From Gammaproteobacteria bacterium (GTDB taxonomy: Bacteria > Gemmatimonadota > Gemmatimonadetes > Longimicrobiales > Gaopeijiaceae), in contig VYDD01000342.1 of NCBI GenBank assembly GCA_009843625.1, forward strand, positions 1 through 20,453: 20,453 nt of DNA, written 5' to 3'. The notes under the pieces were generated by a model. That model worked only from the letters and a program-made list of their open reading frames with translations. It was not told the origin of the DNA and searched no databases. Position 1 is the first letter of the stretch; each line of letters opens with the position of its first letter. Made by a program: the position numbers and the translations under genes. This document shows, in pieces, positions 1-7,141 of this stretch.

Positions 1-168
1 CTTCCCGACGGCACGGCGCTCCTGGCCGTCACGCCGGCGGGCGTGGAGATCGGCGATCCGGACGATCCGGACGCGGAGCCGGTGCTGGTCCGCTTCGCGA
101 CCGCGGACGACAGCGACCCCGGCGCGCTCGAGTGGGACTTCAAGGTGATCGAGGGAGAGCAGGAATGA
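1..168 (+). CDS. C-terminal end of a pilus-operon gene (left-truncated), possibly PilP-like
   Basis: Reading frame 1 is open from the window edge to a TGA at 166-168 and encodes the last 55 residues of a protein. The visible part is acidic, begins with LPDGTALLAV and ends with FKVIEGEQE. It has no membrane segment and no motif I can assign. Its stop overlaps the ATG of the next ORF (ATGA). In IncI-type thin-pilus operons the gene before the assembly ATPase pilQ is pilP, a small periplasmic pilus-biogenesis protein. PilP is therefore a guess from gene order only. The CDS call is fairly firm; the identity is weak. Confidence 0.55.
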   Translation, partial: LPDGTALLAVTPAGVEIGDPDDPDAEPVLVRFATADDSDPGALEWDFKVIEGEQE

Positions 169-209
169 GCGACAGGGCGCGATCCCCGTCCGGACGCAAC
201 GGCGCCGGG
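154..209 (+). repeat. Direct repeat of the pilQ ribosome-binding site and start (partner 363-418)
   Basis: This stretch is a diverged direct copy, offset 209 bases, of 363-418. It covers the ribosome-binding region, start codon and first 15 codons of pilQ. The two copies encode MSDRARSPSGRNGAG and MSEMPRSPSGRNGAG. Both starts overlap the stop of the preceding ORF in the same way (ATGA here, GTGA at 374). Confidence 0.85.
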
Positions 210-377
210 AAGTCGACGACGCTGATCCGCCGTCTGCGGCGGCTCTGCGAGGAGCGGGGCCGGCACATCGCGATCTGCACCCTGGAGGACCCGATCGAGT
301 ACGTCATCCAGGGCGACCGGATCGTCCAGTTCGCGGTGAACCCGGGAACGTCGCCAGGCGGGGGAGAGGAACAGTGA
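165..377 (+). CDS. Chimeric mini-ORF: pilQ start joined to a pilQ Walker A/Asp-box fragment
   Basis: This 70-residue ORF starts at ATG 165, which overlaps the previous stop and has GAGCAGG upstream. A longer frame from 132 is open but less likely. Residues 1-15 copy the N-terminus of PilQ. Residues 15-64 copy PilQ residues 296-345, from GKSTTL through LEDPIEY to NPGTSP, with about 40 of 50 residues identical by eye. The join creates a canonical P-loop, GRNGAGKST, at residues 10-18. There is no Walker B, His box or zinc motif, so it cannot be a complete ATPase. The stop overlaps the GTG of pilQ. It could be a pseudogene fragment from a duplication or a retained small protein; the intact frame and coupled ends leave the second possibility open. 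Confidence 0.5.
   Translation: MSDRARSPSGRNGAGKSTTLIRRLRRLCEERGRHIAICTLEDPIEYVIQGDRIVQFAVNPGTSPGGGEEQ
207..355 (+). repeat. Direct repeat of the pilQ P-loop region (partner 1259-1407)
   Basis: This 149-base segment matches 1259-1407 inside pilQ without gaps and with about 16 mismatches counted by eye. The block encoding ICTLEDPIEYVI is identical in both copies. One change turns a Tyr codon (TAC) into Cys (TGC). Confidence 0.85.
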
Positions 378-2302
378 GCGAAATGCCGCGATCCCCGTCC
401 GGGCGCAACGGCGCCGGACCCGGGCGCGACGCCCGCCCCGCGGGCGTGGCAAGCGACCCGCCGATTCTCGGCCTCGGCCCCCGTGCCCAGGCGATGCTGG
501 CAAGCCTCGGCATCTCGCGCCGGGAGACGCCGAAGGTCGGCAAGGGCGGCGCCTACGACATCGGCACCGAAAGCTTCCGGAAGGCCTGCGCGCTGCTGCC
601 CGACGGCTCGGTCCTGCTCGTCAGGGCCTACAACACGGCGGAGGTCGCCGCCGAGCTGGCCGAGCTGCGGGCGCGCTACGACCTGCCGGCCGAGACCGGG
701 CGCCGCGCGGCGGGGCTGGAGGAGGTCGCCGAGCTTCACGGCCTGGCGGCGCGGAAGGCCGTGAAGAGCAGCCCGTCGGCGGGGCAGCTGCGGCTCCTGA
801 AGAACCTGAACGAGGCGGCCGCGCTCGGGGCCTCGGACCTGAAGCTCGCCGAATACGAGACGCACGGGGTGCTGCGGCTGAAGTGCGGCGCGGGCGAGCA
901 CACGCACGGGCCGCAGTGGAAGCCGGACGAGGCCAAGGAGGCGGTCGCCTGGATCACGGGCATCCGCGACGGCGGCGACGGCCGGGCGACCATGCCGGTG
1001 GGCGTGCATGCCGGCTTCTCGATCGGGCAGGGAGGCATGCCGGACGGCATGCCCGGGGAGATCGGCGCCTTCCGGGGCCAGCTCGCCTGGCACAGCGACA
1101 TGCGGCGGTTCCTCAACCTCCGGCTGCTGCCGAAGTCGGACCCGTCGACCTACGGCGACCTTGCCGGCCTCGGCCTCGAGGAGGACGTGCTCGCCGCGCT
1201 GGCGGTCGAGCGCCGCTCGGAGTCGGGGCTGGTCATCATCGGGGGAAGCACGGGCGACGGGAAGTCGACGACGCTGGTCCGCCACATGCAGCGGCTCTAC
1301 GAGGAGCGGGGCCAGGGGATCTCGATCTGCACCCTGGAGGACCCGATCGAGTACGTCATCGAGGGAGACGGGATCGTCCAGTTCGCGGTGAACCCCGGGA
1401 CGTCGCCCGAACAGCGGAACGCGAACTGGTCGGCCGCGCTGATGCTGTTCGTGAGGATCAACCCGGACGTCGGCATGGTCTCGGAGATCCGCGACGCCGC
1501 GTCGGTGAACGAGATCCTCCACTTCGTGACGAGCGGCCACAAGGTCTACACCACCGTTCACGCGGACAGCGCGAACGGGGTGCTGTTCCGGCTCATCGCG
1601 CTCGGCGTCCGTTCGAAGCAGCTGGCCGAGCCGGGGGTGGTGAACCTGGTGCTGCGCCAGAAGCTGGTGCCCGCGCTCTGCCCGAAGTGCTCGGAGCCGC
1701 TCGCGGGCCCCGCGCTGGCGCGGGTGCAGGACTGGCTGGGCGAGGATCCGCTGGGGCGCTTCCCGAGCCGGGTCGTGCCGGGGCGGCGGAACCGCAGGGG
1801 CTGCGATCACTGCCTCGCGCCCTACGCCAACCTTTCCGGCGGGCCCCTGGAGACCGCGCGCGCGGCCTGGGCGGGATACCTCGGCCGGAAGGCGACGGCG
1901 GAGTTCATCCGGGTGAACGACGACTACCGGCGGCTGGTGATCAAGCGCAAGGCGCTCGACGCGATGGAGCTCTGGCTCGCGCCGGAGGACGACGGCGGGA
2001 TGGGCGGGATCCCGCTCGCCTCCCGGCTCCGCCGCCTGGTGGCGGCGGGCGTGACCGACTTCGAGCACGTGACGAACGAGACGCTTCCTGAGCCGCGGCT
2101 GGCGCTTGCTGCGCCGAGGAGGGCGGCGGAAACGGACGGCGACGGGACGGAAGGGGCGTCAGGCCAGCGCGGCAGGAAAGTGCGGGACCGCACGGCAGTC
2201 CGGCCCGCGAAGGCCCCCAAGCGCGGCAAGGCCGGACGCAAGCGAGCGCCCAGGCCGGCGAAGGCCGGGTCCCGCCCGGGCCGCAAGGGATGGAAGCGAT
2301 GA
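374..2302 (+). CDS. pilQ: Type IVb pilus assembly ATPase (GspE/PilB superfamily, IncI PilQ type)
   Basis: Hexameric cytoplasmic ATPase expected to power assembly of the thin pilus. The 642-residue product starts at GTG 374, overlapping the previous stop. Visible motifs in order are Walker A GGSTGDGKS at about 290-298, the Asp box LEDPIEY at 321-327, a Walker B-like GMVSEIRD with Glu371, the His box SGHKVYTTVHA at 387-397, and a tetracysteine CPKC (436-439) plus CDHC (477-480) like the zinc site of PilB/GspE proteins. Ser replaces the usual Gly before the Walker B Glu. The last 45 residues or so are a Lys/Arg/Ala/Pro-rich tail resembling a nucleic-acid-binding tail. In this nomenclature PilQ is the ATPase, not the secretin. 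Two of its segments recur in the mini-ORFs at 165 and 3492. The ATPase family is firm. Confidence 0.93.
   Translation: MSEMPRSPSGRNGAGPGRDARPAGVASDPPILGLGPRAQAMLASLGISRRETPKVGKGGAYDIGTESFRKACALLPDGSVLLVRAYNTAEVAAELAELRARYDLPAETGRRAAGLEEVAELHGLAARKAVKSSPSAGQLRLLKNLNEAAALGASDLKLAEYETHGVLRLKCGAGEHTHGPQWKPDEAKEAVAWITGIRDGGDGRATMPVGVHAGFSIGQGGMPDGMPGEIGAFRGQLAWHSDMRRFLNLRLLPKSDPSTYGDLAGLGLEEDVLAALAVERRSESGLVIIGGSTGDGKSTTLVRHMQRLYEERGQGISICTLEDPIEYVIEGDGIVQFAVNPGTSPEQRNANWSAALMLFVRINPDVGMVSEIRDAASVNEILHFVTSGHKVYTTVHADSANGVLFRLIALGVRSKQLAEPGVVNLVLRQKLVPALCPKCSEPLAGPALARVQDWLGEDPLGRFPSRVVPGRRNRRGCDHCLAPYANLSGGPLETARAAWAGYLGRKATAEFIRVNDDYRRLVIKRKALDAMELWLAPEDDGGMGGIPLASRLRRLVAAGVTDFEHVTNETLPEPRLALAAPRRAAETDGDGTEGASGQRGRKVRDRTAVRPAKAPKRGKAGRKRAPRPAKAGSRPGRKGWKR
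524..643 (+). repeat. pilQ segment duplicated in the mini-ORF at 3492 (partner 3528-3647)
   Basis: PilQ residues 51-90, from ETPKVGKGG to NTAE, recur as residues 13-52 of the ORF at 3492. About 28 of 40 residues are identical by eye and the alignment needs no gap. Confidence 0.8.
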
Positions 2303-3447
2303 GCCTCATGGCATGGCTCCGCCGCCTGGACGCGAGGATCGCGGGCAAGGGCAGGGACGGCGGACACGCGCCGCTGTCCGGCGATCCGGTGGGCCTGCCC
2401 GGGCGGTTCCGGCGCGGCCTGTCCTTCGGGGCGGCGGCGCGTGCGGAGACCTGGCAGCTCCTGGCCGACGTGACGGAGGCTGGGGTGGAGATCGGCGGCG
2501 CGGTCGAGACCGTCATCGGGACCTGCCGCCGGTCCGGGCGGACGGGCAGGGCGCTGGTGCTCGCCGAGATGCGGGCCGGCCTTCTCAACAACAACCCGGG
2601 GGGGCGGCTCGCGCCCTACGTCTCGGCGCCGGAGCGGCTCCTGCTCGACGGGGTGGCGAGCCGGAACGCCGACGCGCTCCTGAACGGCGCGGCGCGGCTT
2701 CTGCGGAACCGGATGGCGCTCAGGAAGGCGCTCCTGGAAGCGGTCGCGATGCCGGTCCTGCTCGGGTTCGGCCTCCTGGGCCTGGTGCTGTTCTTCGGGC
2801 TGGAGCTCCTGCCCGCGTTCGCGCAGATCATGGACCTCGACGCCCTTCCCCCGCTGCAGGCGGCCGCGGTCGCCGTGACGCTGGCGATCTCGGGCAACCC
2901 GCTCGCGCTGGCGTTCTGGCTCGGCGGGACCGCGGCCGCGCTGGCGCTGCTCATGCTGTACTGGACGGGGCCCGGGCGGGCATTCGCCGACCGGTTCCCG
3001 CCGTTCTCGGTGATGCGGCTGCAGGCCGGCACGAGCTTTCTCTTCGCGCTGACGGAGTACGGACAGGCCGGCGTCGGGATCACGCCGAAGCTCCTGGAGG
3101 AGATGGCGAACGCCAGCGAGCGCTACGGGGCGTCCCGGATCCGGGCGCTGGTCCCGCACCTGGAGCGGACCGGCAACCTCGGGACGGCGGCGCTGGCGGC
3201 CGGGCAGGGTTTCCCGGACGACGAGCTGGCGGCCGTCCTGGAGGTGCTCCTGGCCCACGAGGGCGGAGTCGAGCGCGCGGGCGGGTTCCTGGAGCGGCGG
3301 CTGGAGCGGATCGAGGGCAACGTGAAGGCGCGGATGGCGGCGCTCAACGTCGTGCTGATGGTCGCGATCGCCGCCGCGCTGCTGGCGCTGATGTCCGTCG
3401 CGCTGCCCCTCGTCGAGCAGCTGCAGGCCGCGACGGCGCTCCGATGA
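2299..3447 (+). CDS. pilR: Pilus inner-membrane platform protein (GspF/PilC superfamily, IncI PilR type)
   Basis: Integral inner-membrane protein that would couple the PilQ ATPase to pilin insertion. I prefer ATG 2299 (382 residues) because it overlaps the pilQ stop as ATGA and has AAGGG upstream at a workable distance; ATG 2290 is an in-frame alternative. The protein has a soluble N-terminal half, a hydrophobic segment near residues 145-172, a second near 195-220, and a final one at the C-terminus (VVLMVAIAAALLALMSVAL). This matches the helical-bundle plus three-helix layout of GspF/PilC proteins. It directly follows pilQ, the usual order for this pair. The family is inferred from topology and position, with good confidence. 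Confidence 0.85.
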   Translation: MSLMAWLRRLDARIAGKGRDGGHAPLSGDPVGLPGRFRRGLSFGAAARAETWQLLADVTEAGVEIGGAVETVIGTCRRSGRTGRALVLAEMRAGLLNNNPGGRLAPYVSAPERLLLDGVASRNADALLNGAARLLRNRMALRKALLEAVAMPVLLGFGLLGLVLFFGLELLPAFAQIMDLDALPPLQAAAVAVTLAISGNPLALAFWLGGTAAALALLMLYWTGPGRAFADRFPPFSVMRLQAGTSFLFALTEYGQAGVGITPKLLEEMANASERYGASRIRALVPHLERTGNLGTAALAAGQGFPDDELAAVLEVLLAHEGGVERAGGFLERRLERIEGNVKARMAALNVVLMVAIAAALLALMSVALPLVEQLQAATALR

Positions 3448-3480
3448 CCGCGCACGGACGGACCCCCTGGAGACAGTCAA

Positions 3481-3527
3481 GGAGAAGGGACATGAGACAC
3501 GGAAAAAGACCAAGCCGCGCGGGCGGC
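3481..3527 (+). repeat. Direct repeat of the pilS ribosome-binding site and start (partner 3654-3700)
   Basis: This stretch, offset 173 bases, copies the purine-rich ribosome-binding region and first 12 codons of the pilin gene at 3665. The peptides are MRHGKRPSRAGG here and MRHEGTPGRAGG in pilS. The ATGAGACACG start is identical in both. Confidence 0.85.
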
Positions 3528-3668
3528 GAGACTCCCGGGATCGGCAAGGGCGGAACCTGCGACATCGGCTCCGAACCGTTCCGCAAGGCCTGCGCGCTGC
3601 TGCCGGACGGCAAGGTCCTGCCCGTTACGCCCTGCCTCACGGCGGAAGGAGAAGGAGGAACGACATGA
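3492..3668 (+). CDS. Chimeric mini-ORF: pilS start joined to an N-terminal pilQ fragment
   Basis: This 58-residue ORF has a good ribosome-binding site (AAGGAGAAGGG) and ATG at 3492. Residues 1-12 copy the start of the following pilin and residues 13-52 copy PilQ residues 51-90, so it is built like the mini-ORF at 165. Relative to PilQ, two Tyr codons have become Cys, giving three cysteines with the conserved one in FRKACALLPDG. There is no membrane segment and no catalytic motif. The stop overlaps the pilS ATG as ATGA. It may be a duplication remnant or a small retained gene; no function can be assigned. Confidence 0.5.
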   Translation: MRHGKRPSRAGGETPGIGKGGTCDIGSEPFRKACALLPDGKVLPVTPCLTAEGEGGTT

Positions 3669-4291
3669 GACACGAAGGGACACCGGGCCGCGCAGGCGGC
3701 GGGGCAGCGGCCGTGGCCGCGCCTCCCGGCGCGGCCGCCGCCTCTCGCGGGCACCGGCGCCGACTGCCGCGCCGCAGGCGGCGGGGCATGGTCAACGTCC
3801 TGCTCACGGTCGCCATCGCGGCCATCGTGATCGGGGCGATGGTCGGGATCTTCATCACGTCGGGCGCCGGGCTCCGCACCTCGAACCTGCAGACGACGAT
3901 AACCGCGCTCGCGGCCGAGATCGAGCGCGCGTTCGCGAACCGCCGGGAGTACGCTGCGGGCGACTACCACGACTTCCTGGCCCCGCGCATGCCGTCGAAC
4001 GCCCAGCGCGGCGCGGTGGGATCCGAAATCATCGTGACGCCCTGGGGCGGGGAGATCGAGGCGGGCGGCGGGGCGACCGTGGGAACCGCGGCCGCGTCGC
4101 CGAACCGGTTCTGGATCGACGTCCAGGACCTGCCGCGGGCCGCCTGCATCACCGTCGCCGAGGCGCTGCTCGAGCAGACGAACATCGTCTCGGTGAGCGT
4201 GGACGGCACCGCAGTGACCACGAACGCGCTGATCGAGGACAATTGCGACGACGCCAACGACAACGACGTCGAAATCGTGTACCGGGGGTGA
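3665..4291 (+). CDS. pilS: Major type IVb prepilin, PilS-like
   Basis: Structural pilin of the thin pilus, 208 residues from ATG 3665. A long, Arg-rich leader ends in RRRRRG at residue 41, followed by the hydrophobic helix MVNVLLTVAIAAIVIGAMV; cleavage between Gly41 and Met42 by the peptidase at 9762 is expected. The periplasmic domain has the PilS signature PWGGEI and a probable disulfide, Cys161 to Cys194. Position +5 of the mature protein is Leu, where most type IV pilins have Glu. The leader is also longer than usual. The start is shared with the mini-ORF just upstream. Both neighbours are overlapping: ATGA before and GTGA after. Confidence 0.87.
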   Translation: MRHEGTPGRAGGGAAAVAAPPGAAAASRGHRRRLPRRRRRGMVNVLLTVAIAAIVIGAMVGIFITSGAGLRTSNLQTTITALAAEIERAFANRREYAAGDYHDFLAPRMPSNAQRGAVGSEIIVTPWGGEIEAGGGATVGTAAASPNRFWIDVQDLPRAACITVAEALLEQTNIVSVSVDGTAVTTNALIEDNCDDANDNDVEIVYRG

Positions 4292-4773
4292 GCGTCGTGA
4301 CGAAGCGTAACGCGCTCTTCCAGAGGCTTCCCGGGCTCCTGCGACACCCCTTGGCCGCTGGCGCGGCGGGCGGGCTCGTGACTGCGGGCATCGTCATCGC
4401 GCTGCTCGCCTCGCGCGACGGCGGACTCATGCGTTGGGAACCGGACGCCGAGGCGATGACGACGGCCATGGCAGAGATCCGTGCGGGCGGCACAGGCACT
4501 GTCGCCAGCCCGTACGGCGACATCACCATGGGGCTCGGACGAAGGCCCGGCGTGGCCGATCCCGATGACGCTGGCTGGTTCTGGCAGCGGATCGAGGGCG
4601 CGGACGCGGCCGTGTGCGAGGCCCTTGCGAGGGGGTACCTGGACCGTCCCGACATTGCGTCGCTTCGCGTGGGTCCGGTCCTTGTGACGGAACGCGCGCC
4701 CGAGGGGCTGGCATCGGCCTGCGCAGCGCACGGCACGGTTTCCGTCGTGATGGCCTTCGGGGAAACGCTGTGA
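4288..4773 (+). CDS. Membrane-anchored minor pilin-like protein related to PilS
   Basis: The 161-residue product starts at GTG 4288, overlapping the pilS stop. A single hydrophobic segment near residues 18-38 (GGLVTAGIVIALLAS) is followed by a periplasmic domain. The C-terminal third aligns with that of PilS: a Cys after an Ala run, a hydrophobic-rich strand, a VT pair, a second Cys and a final beta strand. The two Cys, 110 and 145, are 35 apart, against 33 in PilS. No clear prepilin cleavage site is visible, so it may be a pilin-like anchor rather than a processed pilin. In R64 the gene after pilS is the transglycosylase pilT; I see no lysozyme-like motif here. Confidence 0.75.
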   Translation: MSVVTKRNALFQRLPGLLRHPLAAGAAGGLVTAGIVIALLASRDGGLMRWEPDAEAMTTAMAEIRAGGTGTVASPYGDITMGLGRRPGVADPDDAGWFWQRIEGADAAVCEALARGYLDRPDIASLRVGPVLVTERAPEGLASACAAHGTVSVVMAFGETL

Positions 4774-5975
4774 AGACGCCGTCTGCACGTCCTGGAAGGC
4801 ATCTGCCTGTCCCGCGTCGCGCCCGGCGCGGTCTCGGCGCCCTTGCGACGGTCATGCTGCTCGCGGGCCTGCTGTCGGCCGTCGCCATGAGCTGGCAGCT
4901 CGCCGTGGCCGACGAGCGGATCCGGGGCCACGCCCGTCACCTGGCGGAAGCCGTGGCGTCGGAGGGCTACGCGCTCCACCACTGGCTGCACGCCGAGCGG
5001 CTCGACGGCACCCTGACGGCGATCCCGGCCGAGGGAACGGCGCGGACGCTCACGGCGGCGGAGAGGGCGGACCTCGCCGCGCATTCGGCCACCGCGGTCT
5101 GGCGGCGGTCCGTCGCGGACGCGACGAGACCCGTGCTGCCGCGCGGCTGGGAGATCGTGCACGTGGTGGGCGCCGCCGGCGGCACCGCCGGCGGCGTGGT
5201 CGTTCTCAGGCCCTCGGCCGACACGGTCGCGGCGCCGGCCTGGGAAGCGGGCGTCCGGGCGCTCGACGTCACTCTGGGGATCTCGGACGACGGCGCGGCG
5301 GCGCTTGCGGCGAACGCCCTGGCCGGCACGACGCCCGCCTGGAACGCGGCCCGCGACCGCGCGGTCCCGGCCGCAAGGCACTCGCGTCTCGACGACCGGG
5401 CCCTGCTGCGCGAGGTCCACGAGGGGCATGCAGCCCTGCCGATGGCGGCGAACCTTCTCATGGGCGGCAACGACGCGGGCGGCGTCGGGCGGCTTCAGGC
5501 GGTGCGCGGCACGATTCCGGAGATCACGGGCGCCTGTCCGGGGCAGCCTGCGGGAACGCTCTGCACGGACAATCCCGCGCTCCGATCCACGCTGGACGTG
5601 GAGGACGCCTCGACGCTCTCGGTGGCGACGGCCGAGGACGTGACGGTGTCCGGCGCCGTGAACGGGATCACCCGGATCCGGACCGGGGACATGACCGTGA
5701 CGGGCGGCGCGACGACGCCGGTGCTGACGGCCTGCACGGACACCGAGGCTGACCTCTGCGGCGGCGGCGACCTCGACATCGAGAACGGGGCGGGCACGCC
5801 GGACTGGACGCAGGCCTCGATCTTCGGCGACACGGTGATCCGCAACGGCCAGCGGCTGACGGGCGTGACGCGGACGTTCGCGTCCACCGGCATCTTCGGG
5901 ACCCTCGCGGGCGCGCTCACTGTGCGCGGCTGCCTGCGCGTCACGCGGCCCTTCATCCACGGGGCGGGCTGCTGA
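4770..5975 (+). CDS. pilV: PilV-like minor prepilin / tip adhesin 1
   Basis: A 401-residue protein from GTG 4770, which overlaps the previous stop. An Arg-rich leader ends in RARRG at residue 21, followed by the hydrophobic helix LGALATVMLLAGLLSAVA, a prepilin-type N-terminus. Position +5 is Ala rather than Glu. The middle contains NLLMGGNDAGGVGRL, resembling the conserved M-G-G-N-D motif I associate with PilV proteins of IncI thin pili, which sit at the pilus tip and recognise the recipient. The C-terminal part is Thr/Gly/Asp-rich, predicted beta-rich, with several cysteines. No shufflon segments or Rci recombinase are seen. The PilV assignment is moderately confident. Confidence 0.72.
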   Translation: MKTPSARPGRHLPVPRRARRGLGALATVMLLAGLLSAVAMSWQLAVADERIRGHARHLAEAVASEGYALHHWLHAERLDGTLTAIPAEGTARTLTAAERADLAAHSATAVWRRSVADATRPVLPRGWEIVHVVGAAGGTAGGVVVLRPSADTVAAPAWEAGVRALDVTLGISDDGAAALAANALAGTTPAWNAARDRAVPAARHSRLDDRALLREVHEGHAALPMAANLLMGGNDAGGVGRLQAVRGTIPEITGACPGQPAGTLCTDNPALRSTLDVEDASTLSVATAEDVTVSGAVNGITRIRTGDMTVTGGATTPVLTACTDTEADLCGGGDLDIENGAGTPDWTQASIFGDTVIRNGQRLTGVTRTFASTGIFGTLAGALTVRGCLRVTRPFIHGAGC

Positions 5976-7141
5976 TGGCCTTCGCTTCCGCATTCCCCGC
6001 CGTCCGCGCCCGTCCGGCGCGCGGCCGTCCGCGCCGGTCACGCCGAGGGTTCGGGCTCTGGGACTCGATCCTGGCGGCGGGCGTGATCGCCGTCCTCGCG
6101 GTCTGGGCGGGCCAGCTGGTCGGCGCCTGGGCCGAGGGCAGGGTGGTCGCGGGCGAGGCCCGCACCGTGGCCGATCTCGCCCGCGCGGGCCGGCTGCTGG
6201 TCGAGGGCGACGTCGCCCATGCCGGGCGCACCCACGGCGTGAACGCGGCCCCGCTGGCGGTGCAGCTGGCCGATCTCGAGGCGGCGGACCTGCGCGCCCC
6301 GGCGCTGGGCGGCCTGACGCCCGGGCGGCGCGCGCTGACGCTCTGGCTGTGGCGTCCTGCGGCGGGCACGCTCGTGGTGATCGCGCGCGCCCGCGGCGAG
6401 GTTCCGCTTGCCCGCCTGCCCGGCGCGGAGGACGGCGTGACCGGCGTCGGCGCGCTGCTGGGCGCGGACACCCGCCTCAGGGGTCCGGGCCTCGACTTCG
6501 ACATGGCGCCCGTCAACGCCCGAAGCGCGGGCTTCGCGACGGCGAACGACGTCTTCGCGCTCGATCACGTTGCGCTCGACGTGACCTGCCGCAGCTACCT
6601 CTACCGCACGCAAGTCGACTGCGACGGTGACGGGACGCCCGACGCGCTCGCCAACACGATGGAGACGGCCCTCGAGATGGGGGACAACGACATCCTCGGG
6701 GCAGGGAACGTGACCGCCGCCACGGCGGCGATCGGCAGGCTGGAGGGCGCGACGGAGATCGCCGACGCGCTCACGGTGGATGGCGAGCTGTCCGTCGACG
6801 GGGCCACGGCGATGGAGGATCTCGCTGTCTCCGGCGCGCTCACGGCGGCCGACGCGGACTTCTCCGGCACGCTGACGGTGCCGGACCTGGTCGCGACCGG
6901 CGCGGTCTCCGGCGCGGACCTGACCATCGGCAGCACCCCGACCGGATGCGTTGCCGGCTCCCCCGGATGCGTCCAGGGCCGGATCACCGTCTCCGGCACG
7001 GCCCGGCTCGGCGACGCGGACGTCGACACGCTGAACGTCGAGACGCTCAACGTCCGCCAGCTTTCCTCGGACCGCGCGGACATCACGGACATCCTGGCGG
7101 ACAACGTGAGAGCGACGGCCTGCACGGGGTGCGGCCCGTGA
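5975..7141 (+). CDS. PilV-like minor prepilin / tip adhesin 2
   Basis: A 388-residue protein starting at ATG 5975 in a TGATG overlap with the previous gene. The leader ends in RRSRRG at residue 25, followed by FGLWDSILAAGVIAVLAVW, with acidic Asp at position +5. A second copy of the PilV-type motif, LEMGDNDILGAGNV, lies in the middle. The C-terminal 150 residues are repetitive with many VDG, VSG and AD steps and end in CTGCGP, suggesting an elongated beta-helix or stalk. It resembles the preceding gene in layout but shares little sequence outside the prepilin and MGxND regions. Two tandem PilV-type genes could form a hetero-oligomeric tip. Confidence 0.7.
   Translation: MAFASAFPAVRARPARGRPRRSRRGFGLWDSILAAGVIAVLAVWAGQLVGAWAEGRVVAGEARTVADLARAGRLLVEGDVAHAGRTHGVNAAPLAVQLADLEAADLRAPALGGLTPGRRALTLWLWRPAAGTLVVIARARGEVPLARLPGAEDGVTGVGALLGADTRLRGPGLDFDMAPVNARSAGFATANDVFALDHVALDVTCRSYLYRTQVDCDGDGTPDALANTMETALEMGDNDILGAGNVTAATAAIGRLEGATEIADALTVDGELSVDGATAMEDLAVSGALTAADADFSGTLTVPDLVATGAVSGADLTIGSTPTGCVAGSPGCVQGRITVSGTARLGDADVDTLNVETLNVRQLSSDRADITDILADNVRATACTGCGP

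Noticed and set aside
140..2068. 642-residue minus-strand open frame opposite pilQ
   Set aside because: It is composed of Arg, Pro, His and Gly as expected for an antisense shadow of a high-GC gene, and pilQ is certain here. The same applies to 1924-3513, 4149-6041, 6038-7492 and 17892-19268.
165..3668. Diversity-generating retroelement as the source of the pilQ-fragment copies
   Set aside because: Differences between copies are not confined to adenines of one copy, and no reverse transcriptase is seen. The Tyr-to-Cys changes alone do not make the case.
4770..7141. Shufflon at the pilV genes
   Set aside because: No inverted repeat set and no Rci-type recombinase gene follows.
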